Of a stretch of DNA of 64,000 bases, positions 1 through 10,608 are shown piece after piece. The stretch is from Cryphonectria parasitica EP155 (taxonomy: Eukaryota; Ascomycota; Sordariomycetes; Diaporthales; Cryphonectriaceae), in NCBI RefSeq assembly GCF_011745365.1, contig NW_024468915.1:2458653-2522652 (forward strand), written 5' to 3'. The translations under genes were made by a program, and so were the position numbers. Every line of letters begins with the position of its first letter. The stretch's first letter is position 1. Under the pieces are notes generated by a model. That model worked only from the letters and a program-made list of their open reading frames with translations, ran no database searches and had not been told where the DNA came from.

Positions 1-1007
1 GCTGTCTGATGACGAAATGATGAGTGCTAAAGGCTGCAAACCCCGTCAGATTTGGGGTTGGTGTCCGTGATCCTTGCTTTGGCTTGGGCGTAGACTTTGC
101 CTTGCCTTGGCATGGCATGGCCTGGCTGTGCCCTGTAACTTGAATCAACTATCCTCACCCACAGCAGCAGCGCGTTAGGTTCAATGCAGTAATTGCTTCT
201 TGTTTAACCCCCTCCCCCCCTCCACAGACACCACACCACCATATCTTTTTGCGTGCCTGGGTAATCAATGTCCATGTCAACATGATGAGATCCGAGCTTC
301 CTCATCCACACCCCTGAAGACGATTGGACCCTTTCTTTTTTTTGTTTTTTTTTCTATTGTTTTTTAACGTTCGTTCTTTCAAACTCTAGCTAAACAAGGC
401 TGACCTGATCCCTTCCCAAGCATTCTTGTCTCACGCAGCTAAACAGGACGACACAGAGGACCAATCAGGAACCCTCGCCTCCTTCTTGTCGTGCCTCCTC
501 CTTCTCCTCCTCCTTCTTCCATCTTGTAGATTACTCTTGCTTCACCCCTAATCCTTCCCGCGCTCACCACCCCCTGGCTATTACATATTTTGGTCTTTTT
601 TACCCGCCTGGATGCCCCTCGTCTCTGCATTATTCCGACTGCCGACACCAACTCGTTGTCCTCGAAACATCCCATCTCCTAACGCGCCTCGTCTACGTAT
701 ACCGAATTGTCGAAAACCCAAGCCTAATCTTACCCCCTGAAAACGCCCAGTCCGCAACGTTTGAACCACTCGAATGCGCCTGTCTCTGACCCAGCCCACC
801 ACGCCTTGCGCCTCTCGATTGCTACACCTAACACCGGTTGACCTCGCCGCCACCTGACACCAATTGAGCCACAGAAGACATTCCGTCGTCCCCACGTCAT
901 CCGTGACGCGACGGCGGGCACCCTGGCGGACAGGCTGACCAACCCGGCGGATCCGCGTCGGGCGGAGGGAGGCAGCAGCAGAAGACGAAGAAGAGGAAGA
1001 GGAAGAG
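1..1007. other. Upstream region and 5' leader of the kinase gene
   Basis: No convincing gene. The sequence has long pyrimidine tracts (C-rich near 210-225, T-rich near 333-366, CT-rich near 480-520) typical of filamentous fungal core promoters and leaders. It probably contains promoter and 5' UTR of the kinase that starts at 1008. The short ORFs on either strand lack family motifs. Confidence 0.6.
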
Positions 1008-4000
1008 ATGATGCAGATGCAGCAACAACTGCTGCAGCAGCAGGCGCGCGGGACGACTGAACGCAAGGCCAAGCTTGCCCGGTCCTACCAGGAACTGCTT
1101 GACGAGTTTGGAAACAAGGACCTCAAGACCGTTGGCAACTACCACCTGGGTCGGCTCATTGGCAAGGGCTCGTTCGGAAAGGTCTATCTTGCTACCCACA
1201 AGCTCACCAACGGGTCAAAGGTGCGTCTTCTGCTCCTTCTCACGACGGAGGACTGTTCGCAGGCGCGCAGGACGAGCAGGATGAGGGAGGGGACAGAGAG
1301 AGGAAGGAGAGACAGAGAGAGACGAATTCATGGTGATGATGGCTAATTGTATTTGTGGCATGGCAGGTCGTGCTCAAGTCTGCAAAGAAAGATGACTCTA
1401 ACCTCGCCCGCGAAATACATCACCACCGGCAGTTTGTGCATCCGCACATCGCCCGGCTGTACGAGGTGGTCGTGACCGAGAATCTCGTCTGGATGGTGAT
1501 GGAATACTGTTCAGGTAAGGAGAGGAGGAGAGGAGAGCAGCAGAGGAGCGGGATGTCAAGGACTACTGGAGAGAATCACTTTATATGTGCTCGGCGCTGA
1601 CAGGATGGTAGGCGAGGAACTTTACGACTATCTCCTCAGGCACGGCAAACTTCCCGTCGACAAGGTCCAGAAGACTTTTACCCAGCTCGTCGGGGCTGTC
1701 GCATACGTCCACCAGCAGAACTGCGTCCACCGCGACCTCAAGCTCGAGAACATCCTCCTCGACAAGCACGAGAACGTCAAACTGCTAGATTTCGGCTTCG
1801 CGCGCGAGTATGAGGGCAGGTCCAATTACCTACAGACCTTCTGCGGCACGATCTGTTACTCGGCACCCGAGATGCTCAAGGGCGAGAAGTATGCTGGGGA
1901 AAAGGTGGACGTCTGGAGCTTGGGTATCATATTATATGCGCTGCTGTGTGGGGAGCTCCCCTTCGACGATGACAACGACGACGAGACGAGGCGGAAGATC
2001 CTGGGCGACGAGCCGAAATACCCCGATCATCTACCACCCGACGCCCTGTCCTTGCTTAAACAGCTCCTCTCCAAGAGGCCGTTCCCTCGACCGTCCCTGT
2101 CTGACATCCTCAACCACCCTTTCCTGGCCGAACATGCACCCGAGCAGCGGGCCGTCCTGGCCAAGCAGCGTGTCGAGCCCTTCTCCACCCCGCTGGAGAA
2201 GGACACGCTGCATCGGCTGAAGGCCGCTGGGGTGAACACTGACGACGTCATAGAGTCTGTGCTGGCCCAGAAATGCGACACGCTTGCTGGATGGTGGACG
2301 TTACTGCTCGAGAAGGAGGAAAGGAAACACGAGAGGAGGGAGAGGAAGCGGAAGGAGAAGGAAGGGGATCGGAGGAGCTCCCGACGGTGGTCCCAGGCAT
2401 CAAGTCGCCTTGAGCGTTTGGCCCCGGTCGGCGAAGAAGGCTCGCTCGTCAAGCTGGGTGACCCTCCCATGCTACGGCCGAGGGGCCGTTCGGAGAGGAG
2501 GAGCGGATACTATCCCGACTTCCAGATCACGGACTTGCCTGGGTTGCCAGAGGCTGGAAGGTCGAATATCACGCTGAGTCCGGACCAGGAGATGCCACCA
2601 CCGCCGATCGACAAGGACTCTATCCGATCCGTCAGCAGCTCTCGCCGGAGACCTATCCCGCCACCTAAGGAGGGCGTGCCTGGGGTTCTACGCAGTGCGA
2701 GATCTAGAGGCTCCACACTGCATCTCGTCACGACCGGCGATGCACTGGAGGGACGGGGCAGGAGCCAGGGCAACGACACTTCTGGACCACAGAAACTCCG
2801 CAAGAAGCCCTCACAAGGGTTCATATCGCACTGGAAGAATCTGACACACTGGCTCTTCGACTCGACGCGGCGGCACAAGGATCCCAACAAGGTGCTGAGC
2901 CATTCGACGCCTAACCTGCGTGATAAGACGCGCGGTGGGAAGGACGGCAAGCTTTCCAAGGAGAACAGCCCGAGGCCACACACCGGCAAGACGGTGGCGT
3001 CACAGACGCCTCAGGCGACGGCTGTGGCAACGATGCCCACCAACCTGGTTGTGAATGGCATACCAAAGAGGACTGCAACAGGCTCGACCAAGACGCCTGG
3101 CAGCGCCGGCAGTCCCACGACTGCAGTTTTCTCGACGCCAGGGGGGGCCTCACATAGCCATCGACGTGCGCCGACAGGGGGCTCATACAAACGCCAGTCT
3201 CTGTCACCCTCTCCTATCACGCCTCGATCTACCGTCCGAAGATCATCAGCCGGCCTGCGTGGCCGCAAGTCTACATCATCCTCCGTGTCGTCCATACGAT
3301 CTATGCATCATACACACCACCATACCCACTCCAAAGCCTCCTCCACATCGTCGACCAATTCGGTCTCCACGAACATGTCCAAGACGCCGATGCAGACAGG
3401 CCGCAGCCCACACCACTCGGTCAAGGTCCTGCCGGCCACCCCGACTTCGGTCACGTCTTTTCCCAGCAATATCCGACTGGTTAGGGGGGCGCCGCTACCC
3501 CTCTACACCGAGAACGCGTCATCGAGGAGCAGCAGTGGTGGCAGGACAGGCAGTCTCGCCGCCAGCCCAATGATGCCGGCCCCACGATCTCCGAACCCTT
3601 TTACTTCCACATTTGGGGAGCGCAGTGGGCCATTCTTTGCTAAACGCAAGCGGAACCTATTCAAAGGGCCGACGTCAGCTGTGGGCGGAAGTAGCGGCCG
3701 CAGCGATCGAGGCACCCCGACGCACAGCCGAAGCGCGAGCGGTGACCGCCTGGGCCGGCGCAGTGGGGAGATTGCCGCCGTACAAGAAGAAGACGAGGAA
3801 GACTCGCTCGCGATGGGCGACGATGACGATGATGACCGCGACACGGTCAAGTTCATGGGGGTCGAAGAAGAGGACGAAGACATCGAGGAGGTGGAAAACT
3901 TCACACCTGTGGTCAAGGGCCCTGGCGAGCAGATCGAGGAGGTGATATTTGAACCAAGCGAGGTTGACACGTTTGCCAATGGGCAGGCTGGCGCGGGATC

Positions 4001-4052
4001 CATGGCAATGACAGGATCGTCGACTGGTGTTGTCGAGGCGGCTGTCAAATGA
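1008..4052 (+). CDS. Kin4/KfsA-type serine/threonine protein kinase
   Basis: Three exons, 1008-1220, 1367-1514 and 1612-4052, give 933 aa. The second intron ends at GTAG (1611), which keeps the frame and restores the sequence YCSGEELYDYLL. A Gln-rich start precedes the kinase domain (about residues 41-310). Visible motifs are the glycine loop GKGSFGKV, the ATP lysine in VVLK, HRDLKLENIL, DFGFA and SAPEM, so the kinase should be active. After the domain come a conserved block (EPFSTPLEKDTL ... CDTLAGWW) and a Lys/Arg/Glu-rich helix, then about 550 disordered residues rich in Ser, Pro and basic residues with an acidic end. The domain and the flanking block resemble the fungal Kin4/KfsA group, which acts in spindle-position checkpoint and septation in yeast and Aspergillus. 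Family assignment is from motif memory; the in vivo role is inferred. The next gene is convergent. Confidence 0.85.
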
Positions 4053-4077
4053 GCTGACGTGACCGCAAGTCCTTTTT

Positions 4078-4078
<1 letters not shown>

Positions 4079-4114
<36 letters not shown>
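4079..4114. repeat. (CA)n microsatellite in kinase 3' UTR
   Basis: About 17 tandem CA units begin roughly 27 nt after the kinase stop codon, so they should lie in its 3' UTR. Confidence 0.95.
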
Positions 4115-4115
<1 letters not shown>

Positions 4116-4748
4116 CCTTCATACGCAGATGCTCTAACCTTTGCTTCCTTCTTGAGGGGACCGGTCGAGAGCCTCCCCTTCCTCCTTCATCAAATCACTT
4201 TCAACATCATACAACCTACATCATCATCATGCTGCTGTCGGGCTGGTGCCGCACTATGCTCACCACGTTCACCCTGACATCTACGTTCTTGTACGGTGCA
4301 AGCGCCAAAGCTTTATTATTCTTTCTATAGAGATGTTTTGTAACCCCTTCCCATACGAGCTCAGCGACCAAGTTCTTCTTCTTGCTTTTTCTTAGTAATA
4401 TTCTATCTGGCCTGTTTGTATCAAGCATCTATTTCTATTTTCTCTTGTTCGTCTTATTATCTCTTCACCTCCCCTTTGCCATCAATGATACCTCTGACTA
4501 CTCCATTTCTTCAAAATCTCGCAAGGAGATACTATTCAACCGGAAGTTCTTTTCGTCATAATTCATACTCTTCCTCACATGGTCTCTGGTGCCTATATGT
4601 CTTGTGTGATGTGGTGTGATCTGTACTTGGTGTGGTGTCCATTGAAAAGATGGGTGGGTATCTTGAAATCTAGCTAGATGGCCGGCTTCTTTTACTGAGA
4701 GCATGCTTCGTTCGCTTCGAGACTGTTTCACACAATTGTCTAGGCCCT
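4115..4748. other. Convergent intergenic region
   Basis: This spans the 3' ends of the kinase (+) and the geranylgeranyltransferase subunit (-). It is AT-richer than the flanking coding sequence and T-rich, with no supported gene. It presumably contains both polyadenylation regions. Confidence 0.6.
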
Positions 4749-6305
4749 TCACGCCATGGCATCCAGCCACTCCGGCCTCTCGCCGCCGCCCATTTGGACA
4801 GCAGTCTCTACCAACCTCTGCCTCAACTCAACAACGTTCTTCCTCTCGCCACCCTCCCCATCACCTTCTCCTGCCACAGGCTGTCGCAACAACCCCCTCC
4901 TGGCCCTCTCCACCCTCCGCACAGCATCAACACTGATACACAGCGCGGGATCGAACGTCTTGAGGCTTGGGTCCCCCATCGTAGCCAGGGCTGCAAGGCC
5001 CAAGCACCCGTGGCCCACGTCCGGCGGCGCGCCAGGGTGCTTGCCAAAGCCCCCTATGGCGTGCTGTGTCTTCTCCAGGAGGAACAGCCGCTGGGCTTTG
5101 AGCGTGGCAGGATCTGTGCCGGCGGTGGCGGCGGCAGGACCGGCTCCCAGCACGGCCAGCGAGCCGATGGTCCACCAGGTGTAGCAAGTGTCTGCGATCT
5201 TGTTGCAGCGCCCGTTGAAGCCGATGTATTTGGGGTCTGTATTCTCGTCTGCCAGGGAAAGGTCGGCAAGGAGGAAATTGGCCGTCTCGGGATCGTCATC
5301 ATCATCATTATGATCGTTGTCTTGTTTGCCTGAGTTGGGAAGGTAGACAAAGTGTCTCGAGGTAAGCCAGGAGATGAAGGCGTTCTTGTCTGGTATACCC
5401 TGTCGCATGGCCTCGCTCTCGTAGGAGCGAGCTCCTCCTCCTATCGTCGTCATCTCCTCACCTAGGTCCTCAAGCGGCCTGTCCAGCAGTGCCAGGGCCG
5501 CAACAGCGCAGTAGCCGTAGCCGCAGTGGCTCTCCTGCCGCCAGCTCTCGGCAAAGCCGCCATCGTATGTCTGGCTGCGGCGGATGTGGGCCAGCAGGGC
5601 GGGGATGTCGATGTCCTCCACGTAGGCAGGGTCGTCGGGCTTCAGGTCGCCGCGGAGCATCCACCGCACGGCGGCGGCGAGATAGCAGTAGCGCATGTCC
5701 TTCCCGCCGCCGACCATGGGCTGCTGCTGCTTTCTTTCCACATTGTCCTCGGCCTTTTCCTCGTCCACGCTTCCTGGTATTGCAACAGGGTCGTACACCG
5801 ACTCTCCGAAGCTGCCGTCCTCGGGTCTCTGTAGCCTTCGCAGCCAGCGCAGGGTTCTGACACGGTCGACTCCGGCAAAGGCGCTGTTGCTGTCGTCGTC
5901 TGCGAGGAGGGCGAGGAGGAGGAGGGCGAAGTAGGTGCCGCCGAGGTGGGCTTCCTCGACGGCGTCGCCGTGCTGGTGCTCGGGGCGGAAGGCGTGGGTG
6001 GGGCTGGCGACGAAGCCGCCGAGGGGATGCTGGCAGGAGAGAACCCAGCGGCGGAGAGAGCGGCGGTCGGCGGGGGTGAGGAGGGGTTTGTTGTTGTTGT
6101 TGTCGTTGCTGCTGCTGCTGCTTGTGTCTTGGGAGGAGGAAGAAGAAGAGGGTGTGAGCAGGTCAATGGCGCAGATGATAAAGAAGGCGAGGCTGAGTCG
6201 GGTGCTGTCCATTGAGGTGTAGTGGTGTGGCAGGAGGGAGCGCGCGCAACGTTGCCAGTAGCGAAGGTGGCGGGCCGTATCGAGAGGAGGATCGAAAGGG
6301 TCCAT
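4749..6305 (-). CDS. Geranylgeranyltransferase type I beta subunit
   Basis: Single exon, 518 aa. The start is the first in-frame ATG (6305); the frame stays open upstream but without another ATG. The N-terminus (MDPFDPPLDTARHLRYWQRC ... LPHHYTSMDSTRLSLAFF) and the prenyltransferase alpha-alpha repeats match the Cwg2/Cdc43 family. With an alpha subunit it attaches geranylgeranyl to CaaX proteins such as Rho and Cdc42. Zinc-site motifs are visible: NKIADTCYTWW with the Asp and Cys ligands, and PPDVGHGCLGLAAL with the His. It is longer than the roughly 355-aa S. pombe protein because of low-complexity inserts: a Ser/Asn run near residues 57-75, an acidic and Gln-rich insert, and an Asp/Asn/His-rich insert. 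All keep the frame and no splice signals are obvious around them. Confidence 0.88.
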   Translation of the reverse strand: MDPFDPPLDTARHLRYWQRCARSLLPHHYTSMDSTRLSLAFFIICAIDLLTPSSSSSSQDTSSSSSNDNNNNKPLLTPADRRSLRRWVLSCQHPLGGFVASPTHAFRPEHQHGDAVEEAHLGGTYFALLLLALLADDDSNSAFAGVDRVRTLRWLRRLQRPEDGSFGESVYDPVAIPGSVDEEKAEDNVERKQQQPMVGGGKDMRYCYLAAAVRWMLRGDLKPDDPAYVEDIDIPALLAHIRRSQTYDGGFAESWRQESHCGYGYCAVAALALLDRPLEDLGEEMTTIGGGARSYESEAMRQGIPDKNAFISWLTSRHFVYLPNSGKQDNDHNDDDDDPETANFLLADLSLADENTDPKYIGFNGRCNKIADTCYTWWTIGSLAVLGAGPAAATAGTDPATLKAQRLFLLEKTQHAIGGFGKHPGAPPDVGHGCLGLAALATMGDPSLKTFDPALCISVDAVRRVERARRGLLRQPVAGEGDGEGGERKNVVELRQRLVETAVQMGGGERPEWLDAMA

Positions 6306-6900
6306 CCTTTTCGTCGTGAGGACAGAGGAATTGTGGTAGTATGGGGCAGTGTAGTTTATCCTCTCTCCTTCAACGATCTGGAAGGAAGCTGGCGCTGGCA
6401 AGGTCTTGCCCAAGCGAAGAGGTCAGGTCATAGTACGAGGAGAAGAAGGGCGAGGGCGAAGGCGAAGGCGGCGACGTGCTTGATGATATTCCCCTAGCTG
6501 ATGAGCCCCTCCTTCCTCAGCTTAGCAGCTGTACTGGACCAGTCTACCTTGGGGAGGGGCACCCCCTGTAATGTCTTCAAGACAATCCCTGCTAGGCTTG
6601 CTGAGCCGTTGCGCCGTAGTACTGTACAGGCCCAATGTACTTTGTACCATAGTATAGCTCATCAAAACCAGGCATTCATATTATTCAACTTTCACCTCGA
6701 CAAAGAGAATTGCAGATGAGAATCGTAGCATATCTTGGCCTATGCTCTCTCTTTGCGATTTCATTACCTTCAAGACACTTCTCGTTATCACTATTCAATG
6801 ACAGATTCAGAAAAAGAGAATAAACATGACGAGAGAAAAGCCAGGTCAAGGAGCATCGAGAATCAAACCCAGAACAGCACAGGTCGAGATGTAATATCCG
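6306..6900. other. Intergenic region upstream of GGTase I beta
   Basis: About 600 bp between two minus-strand genes. It should hold the promoter of the transferase gene and the 3' UTR of the AAA ATPase gene. No further gene is supported. Confidence 0.6.
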
Positions 6901-9900
6901 CTACTTATCAAAGCCCGTCTGCCCTCGAACATCCTGTCCACCGCATGACGCACCTTGAACCATTGTATTGCCTTCATGGCTCTGCGGCGTTTGAGGATTG
7001 CTTCCACCATGTGGTGTCAGCTGCCCTGCCCGCGTTACGGCCGAGAACTCTTGTGGGTTGGTAGGATATCCTGTCTGTTGACCCTGGGCATAAGCCTCCA
7101 TATGTGGCTGATGAAAGCCGGCTTGCCGGGTTGGTGGGTATACTCCTTGTTGAGGATGGACATATGATTCCGGCTGGGACGGAGGGTGGATGTTTTGTTG
7201 TGCCACAGAATAACCTCCATGCTGAGCTGGAGCAGCCGGAGAGTAGCCACTGGGATGAGGCGTATAGTTACCTCCTGGCAGGCCTGGGATTGTTTGCCTG
7301 TACATCGATGAAAAGGGGCTGCCTCGCGTTTGTAACGTGTGCTCATACTGATCCTGTCTTCGAACCGACGTACTGAGCCCTCCCTGTTCCAGGCTGTACG
7401 CGGCAGTACTCGGCGCGGCCCTTTGGCTTTGCTGGTGTGATGCTTGGCCGTTGACAATGCGCTCTCTGAAGCCATCGTTCCGCGCCTCCTTTTCTTTGGC
7501 GATCTCTCCATCCGTCCCGTTGAGGATCGAAGCCCTGTACTTGTCATACACCAGCGTAGCGGTCTGTACCTGTCGGAAATGTTCGGCGCGCAGCTGCACC
7601 GCTCTTCCAGGCTTCTCTCGGGCCTCAAAATGCGCCAGAGACGCCGCGATAGAGAACGCGTTGCGAATCTGACGCCCGTTCCAGCGCCCCACGTCGCTAG
7701 TATGAGAGCTCCATTGCTCCTCTACAAAAGACAAAATTTCCTTCTCGAATATATCCATCTCCGCCTCTTTCAGCGCTGCAGCACGTTTCCGCTCGATGGC
7801 CTGAAGCTGGGCAATATTCTGCATGAATATGGCTCTCGTCTGGTCGAGGTTAAGCGCGTCGTAAAGTAGGCTGAGGTGGACACGAGACTTGACGGCCTCG
7901 TCAATAACTCCAGGGCGGTTGGTCGTCAGGAAGAGGATACCATTGTAGTACTCCAGCATACGGAGGAATACTGAGCTCAATTAGTCAAGTGAAGAGGGAA
8001 AGCAGAAGAAGAAGAAAAAGAGGAGCTTGTTAAAGATAGGCCACGTGTTGCTTGACGCACCTGAAACCAGAGCGTTTCTCTGAAGGTCTGACTTTGTACG
8101 CTCTGCAATGAACACATCCGCCTCGTCCAAAAGGAGCACGCAATCCCATAGATGGGCCAGACGCAAGATCTCATTCAGAGACTTCTCAACGCTCTCCGCT
8201 GTAGAACCAAGATCGCCGCAGGTGATAGGGAAGAGTGGGCGTTTCCATTTCTGGGCGACAGCTTCCGCTGTAGCCGTCTTACCTACGCCTGGCACTCCAT
8301 GTAGCAGAATCACAACACCCTTGCCTTTGTTTTTGATGATGTCCTGAGTGCCAAGATCGATGCCTTTCTTCTCTAGTTCTTTTCTGACAAAATGTGAGGA
8401 AGTTATAGATTGGATCATGGTCTTGTGTATCGCCTCGATCTGTAGTTTGTCAAAAGGATTGTCTTCGTCATTGGCGGGCGCAAGTCGCAGATAGTGCACA
8501 TCGAGCAGGACAAATTTACGCTTCCAAAGTGCGTATCCAATGATTCGCCTCGGTAGAAGAGCGAGATCGTCTCCTTCCGGCGCTGGTCTTCGGTCGGCCT
8601 CGTCGGTTTTCCTACAAAGATACTTGTCGCGCTGGATGTATGCGTTGTAGTCCACGTCTGAAATTCCGTCGGACGAAATCACCTCTTCAAACAATTGCGC
8701 AAGCCGTCTCGAGCGTTTCGAATTGTGCCAAGTACTGTAAGACATATCCCCTTTCGAAAGACTGGTGCAGACGGGTGATATTGGGTCAAACCGTTGTATT
8801 ATTCTCGGCATCCAACGCGGACAGTGATTGAGACCCTCTTCTACTCCATGTTAGGTCTGCCTCTTTGGGCTTGTATTGTAGCAGCAGGCCGAGTGTTCAG
8901 GGGCAGGCCAGAGCAGCGTTGTAGACAGAGAGAAGTACTTACGAATGTCGATAACAATTTCGCTGCTCATGTGCTCGGGCGTTCTTATAAGTTCTCCTAG
9001 ATCATCTAATGCTGGCGTGCCCAAGGGATTGTGTATCACGGTCCAGCCGCTATAAGATGCATAGCGATTCGGATTGTTGATGCTTGTGACGAACCTCTCT
9101 CCCGCTGACAGAGCATGCTCCATAAGCTGAGCAGAGTTGGATGCGAAACGCAGGGGGTAGAACGGCAATGAGGACACATGCCGCTCACCATCATATGACT
9201 TGAGATCAAACGTCGTCGTGACAGCCCCGAATTCCGTACCGTCGTGGTCGACATAGTAGCATTCGATAGTAAACAGTCCGGCGTTGAGACCTGGACGCTT
9301 GTCGCCAGGTATGACCACATCAAAGATCCTCCAAATACTCTGCGCTGTGGCAATGTCGTGGTTTTGCCACTGTGAAACGTTCTTCTTGGGTGTGTAGAGA
9401 AGATCCCCTACACGGAAGACATGCCAGAGATCTTCGTAGCGGACTTGAGTTGATGGTGCTACCCGAGCTTGGTCGAAGCCGTTGTGGAATGGGAGGATCC
9501 TGCCCTCCACAAATTTGATGTAGCATTCGATTTGATCGACAGCACCGGGGAGTTTAGCGATGTGAGCAATGCTGATACTCTCCGTATCAAGGTCTTTGAC
9601 GAACTCGGCGCCATCCTGCGGTGAGTCGCTTCCAGTGGCTTGCAATCCTTCTGAGGGGCTGGTCTTGGTCGAAGCGCCGTTTCCCTCATTTTCAATAGCA
9701 TGACACTTCAAGTATTCCTTCAGCGCTTGGAGGCCCTCTTGCATCCTGGACTGGAAGCGAACGAAACACCGGAATGGTCTCTTGAATGTCTTGACTCTAT
9801 TATCCCAATCGGAGTAGGTTTTGTCGGCGACCATCCGAAGAAGAAGGTTGATGGCAACGGACCGGATGCGCACACGCTGGATCCAGGGCTCCAAGACCCT

Positions 9901-10131
9901 AGTTGAAGATTCCTCATGGGAGGACTCCCGCGTTCTCGATCCAGGTATATCCCCATTTCGCCTGTTTTTTTCTTTTTCCATCTCTTCCTTCAGATTTGAC
10001 CCCGAGATCAAGACCTCGATGGCGTACTTGTTTTCCTCATCTGAGAACTGATTCATGAACTGTTCCCATGTACAGTCCCGCACCTTTGCTTCAACCGCCC
10101 AGGACGTACTCATAAATGTTGGCTTTACCAT
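6901..10131 (-). CDS. DUF7025-AAA fungal ATPase
   Basis: Three exons on the minus strand, 10131-8943, 8843-8061 and 7970-6901, give 1013 aa. Both joins keep frame and restore family-like sequence (VIDIL-EEGLNHCPRW; ALVS-VFLRMLEYYNG). Residues 1-195 are charged and of unknown function. About 200-325 resembles DUF7025, including YEDLWHVFRVGDLLYT. An AAA+ domain covers about 540-730, with Walker A HGVPGVGKT, Walker B LLLDEADVF and a sensor/arginine-finger segment TTNRPGVIDEAVKSR, so ATP hydrolysis is expected. The last 170 residues are Gln/Pro/Tyr/Gly-rich and probably disordered. This architecture is common and expanded in Pezizomycotina, and the substrate is unknown. It shares a 477 bp divergent upstream region with the STAND-like gene. 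The first in-frame ATG was used; a further 5' exon cannot be excluded. Confidence 0.85.
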
Positions 10132-10608
10132 CTCTGCCAAGTGCTCATCTCGTCGACTTCCTTGTCGGTTCCTGGCATCTCAGGCGTGTTGGCGCAGTTT
10201 TTAGTCACGCTAAAGGCAATGTTGAGCACGGTGCTGACCTTCAAAAGCGATTTGGAAAGCCGTAAATTTAATGCAACTGGAGAAAATCATAAAGTGGTTT
10301 GTATGCGGCTCTGCAGGGGATGCCGATGCTAGGTCGTATTGGATGGTGAGTTGTACGAGCATTGCCAGAGTTGGTTACGGCACATTGACCAGACTATTGA
10401 TCGATGGAGAAGTTCATTGGGCGACATGCTGCTTACCTGCATAATCATCAGCGCTTATGCAGAGAGGGCAGAGCTGGAAAAAAAAATATGTGGAATTTTC
10501 AATTATTGAATGGAGGCTGGGGTTTCGCTCGGGCGATATTTCACATGGATTCTGATATTCCGGGACGAGCCCGCGGGACAATATCGAGTGGCTTAGGCGA
10601 CATGCGTA
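10132..10608. promoter_or_regulatory. Divergent promoter region between AAA ATPase and STAND-like gene
   Basis: The 477 bp between the two start codons must contain the 5' elements of both genes, unless an upstream exon was missed. No clear TATA box was recognised. There is an A-run near 10479-10486. Short ORFs here lack family motifs. Confidence 0.5.

Noticed and set aside
6306..6413. In-frame extension of the GGTase I beta ORF
   Set aside because: The extension has no ATG (it begins with TTG), and the protein from 6305 starts exactly where the family does.
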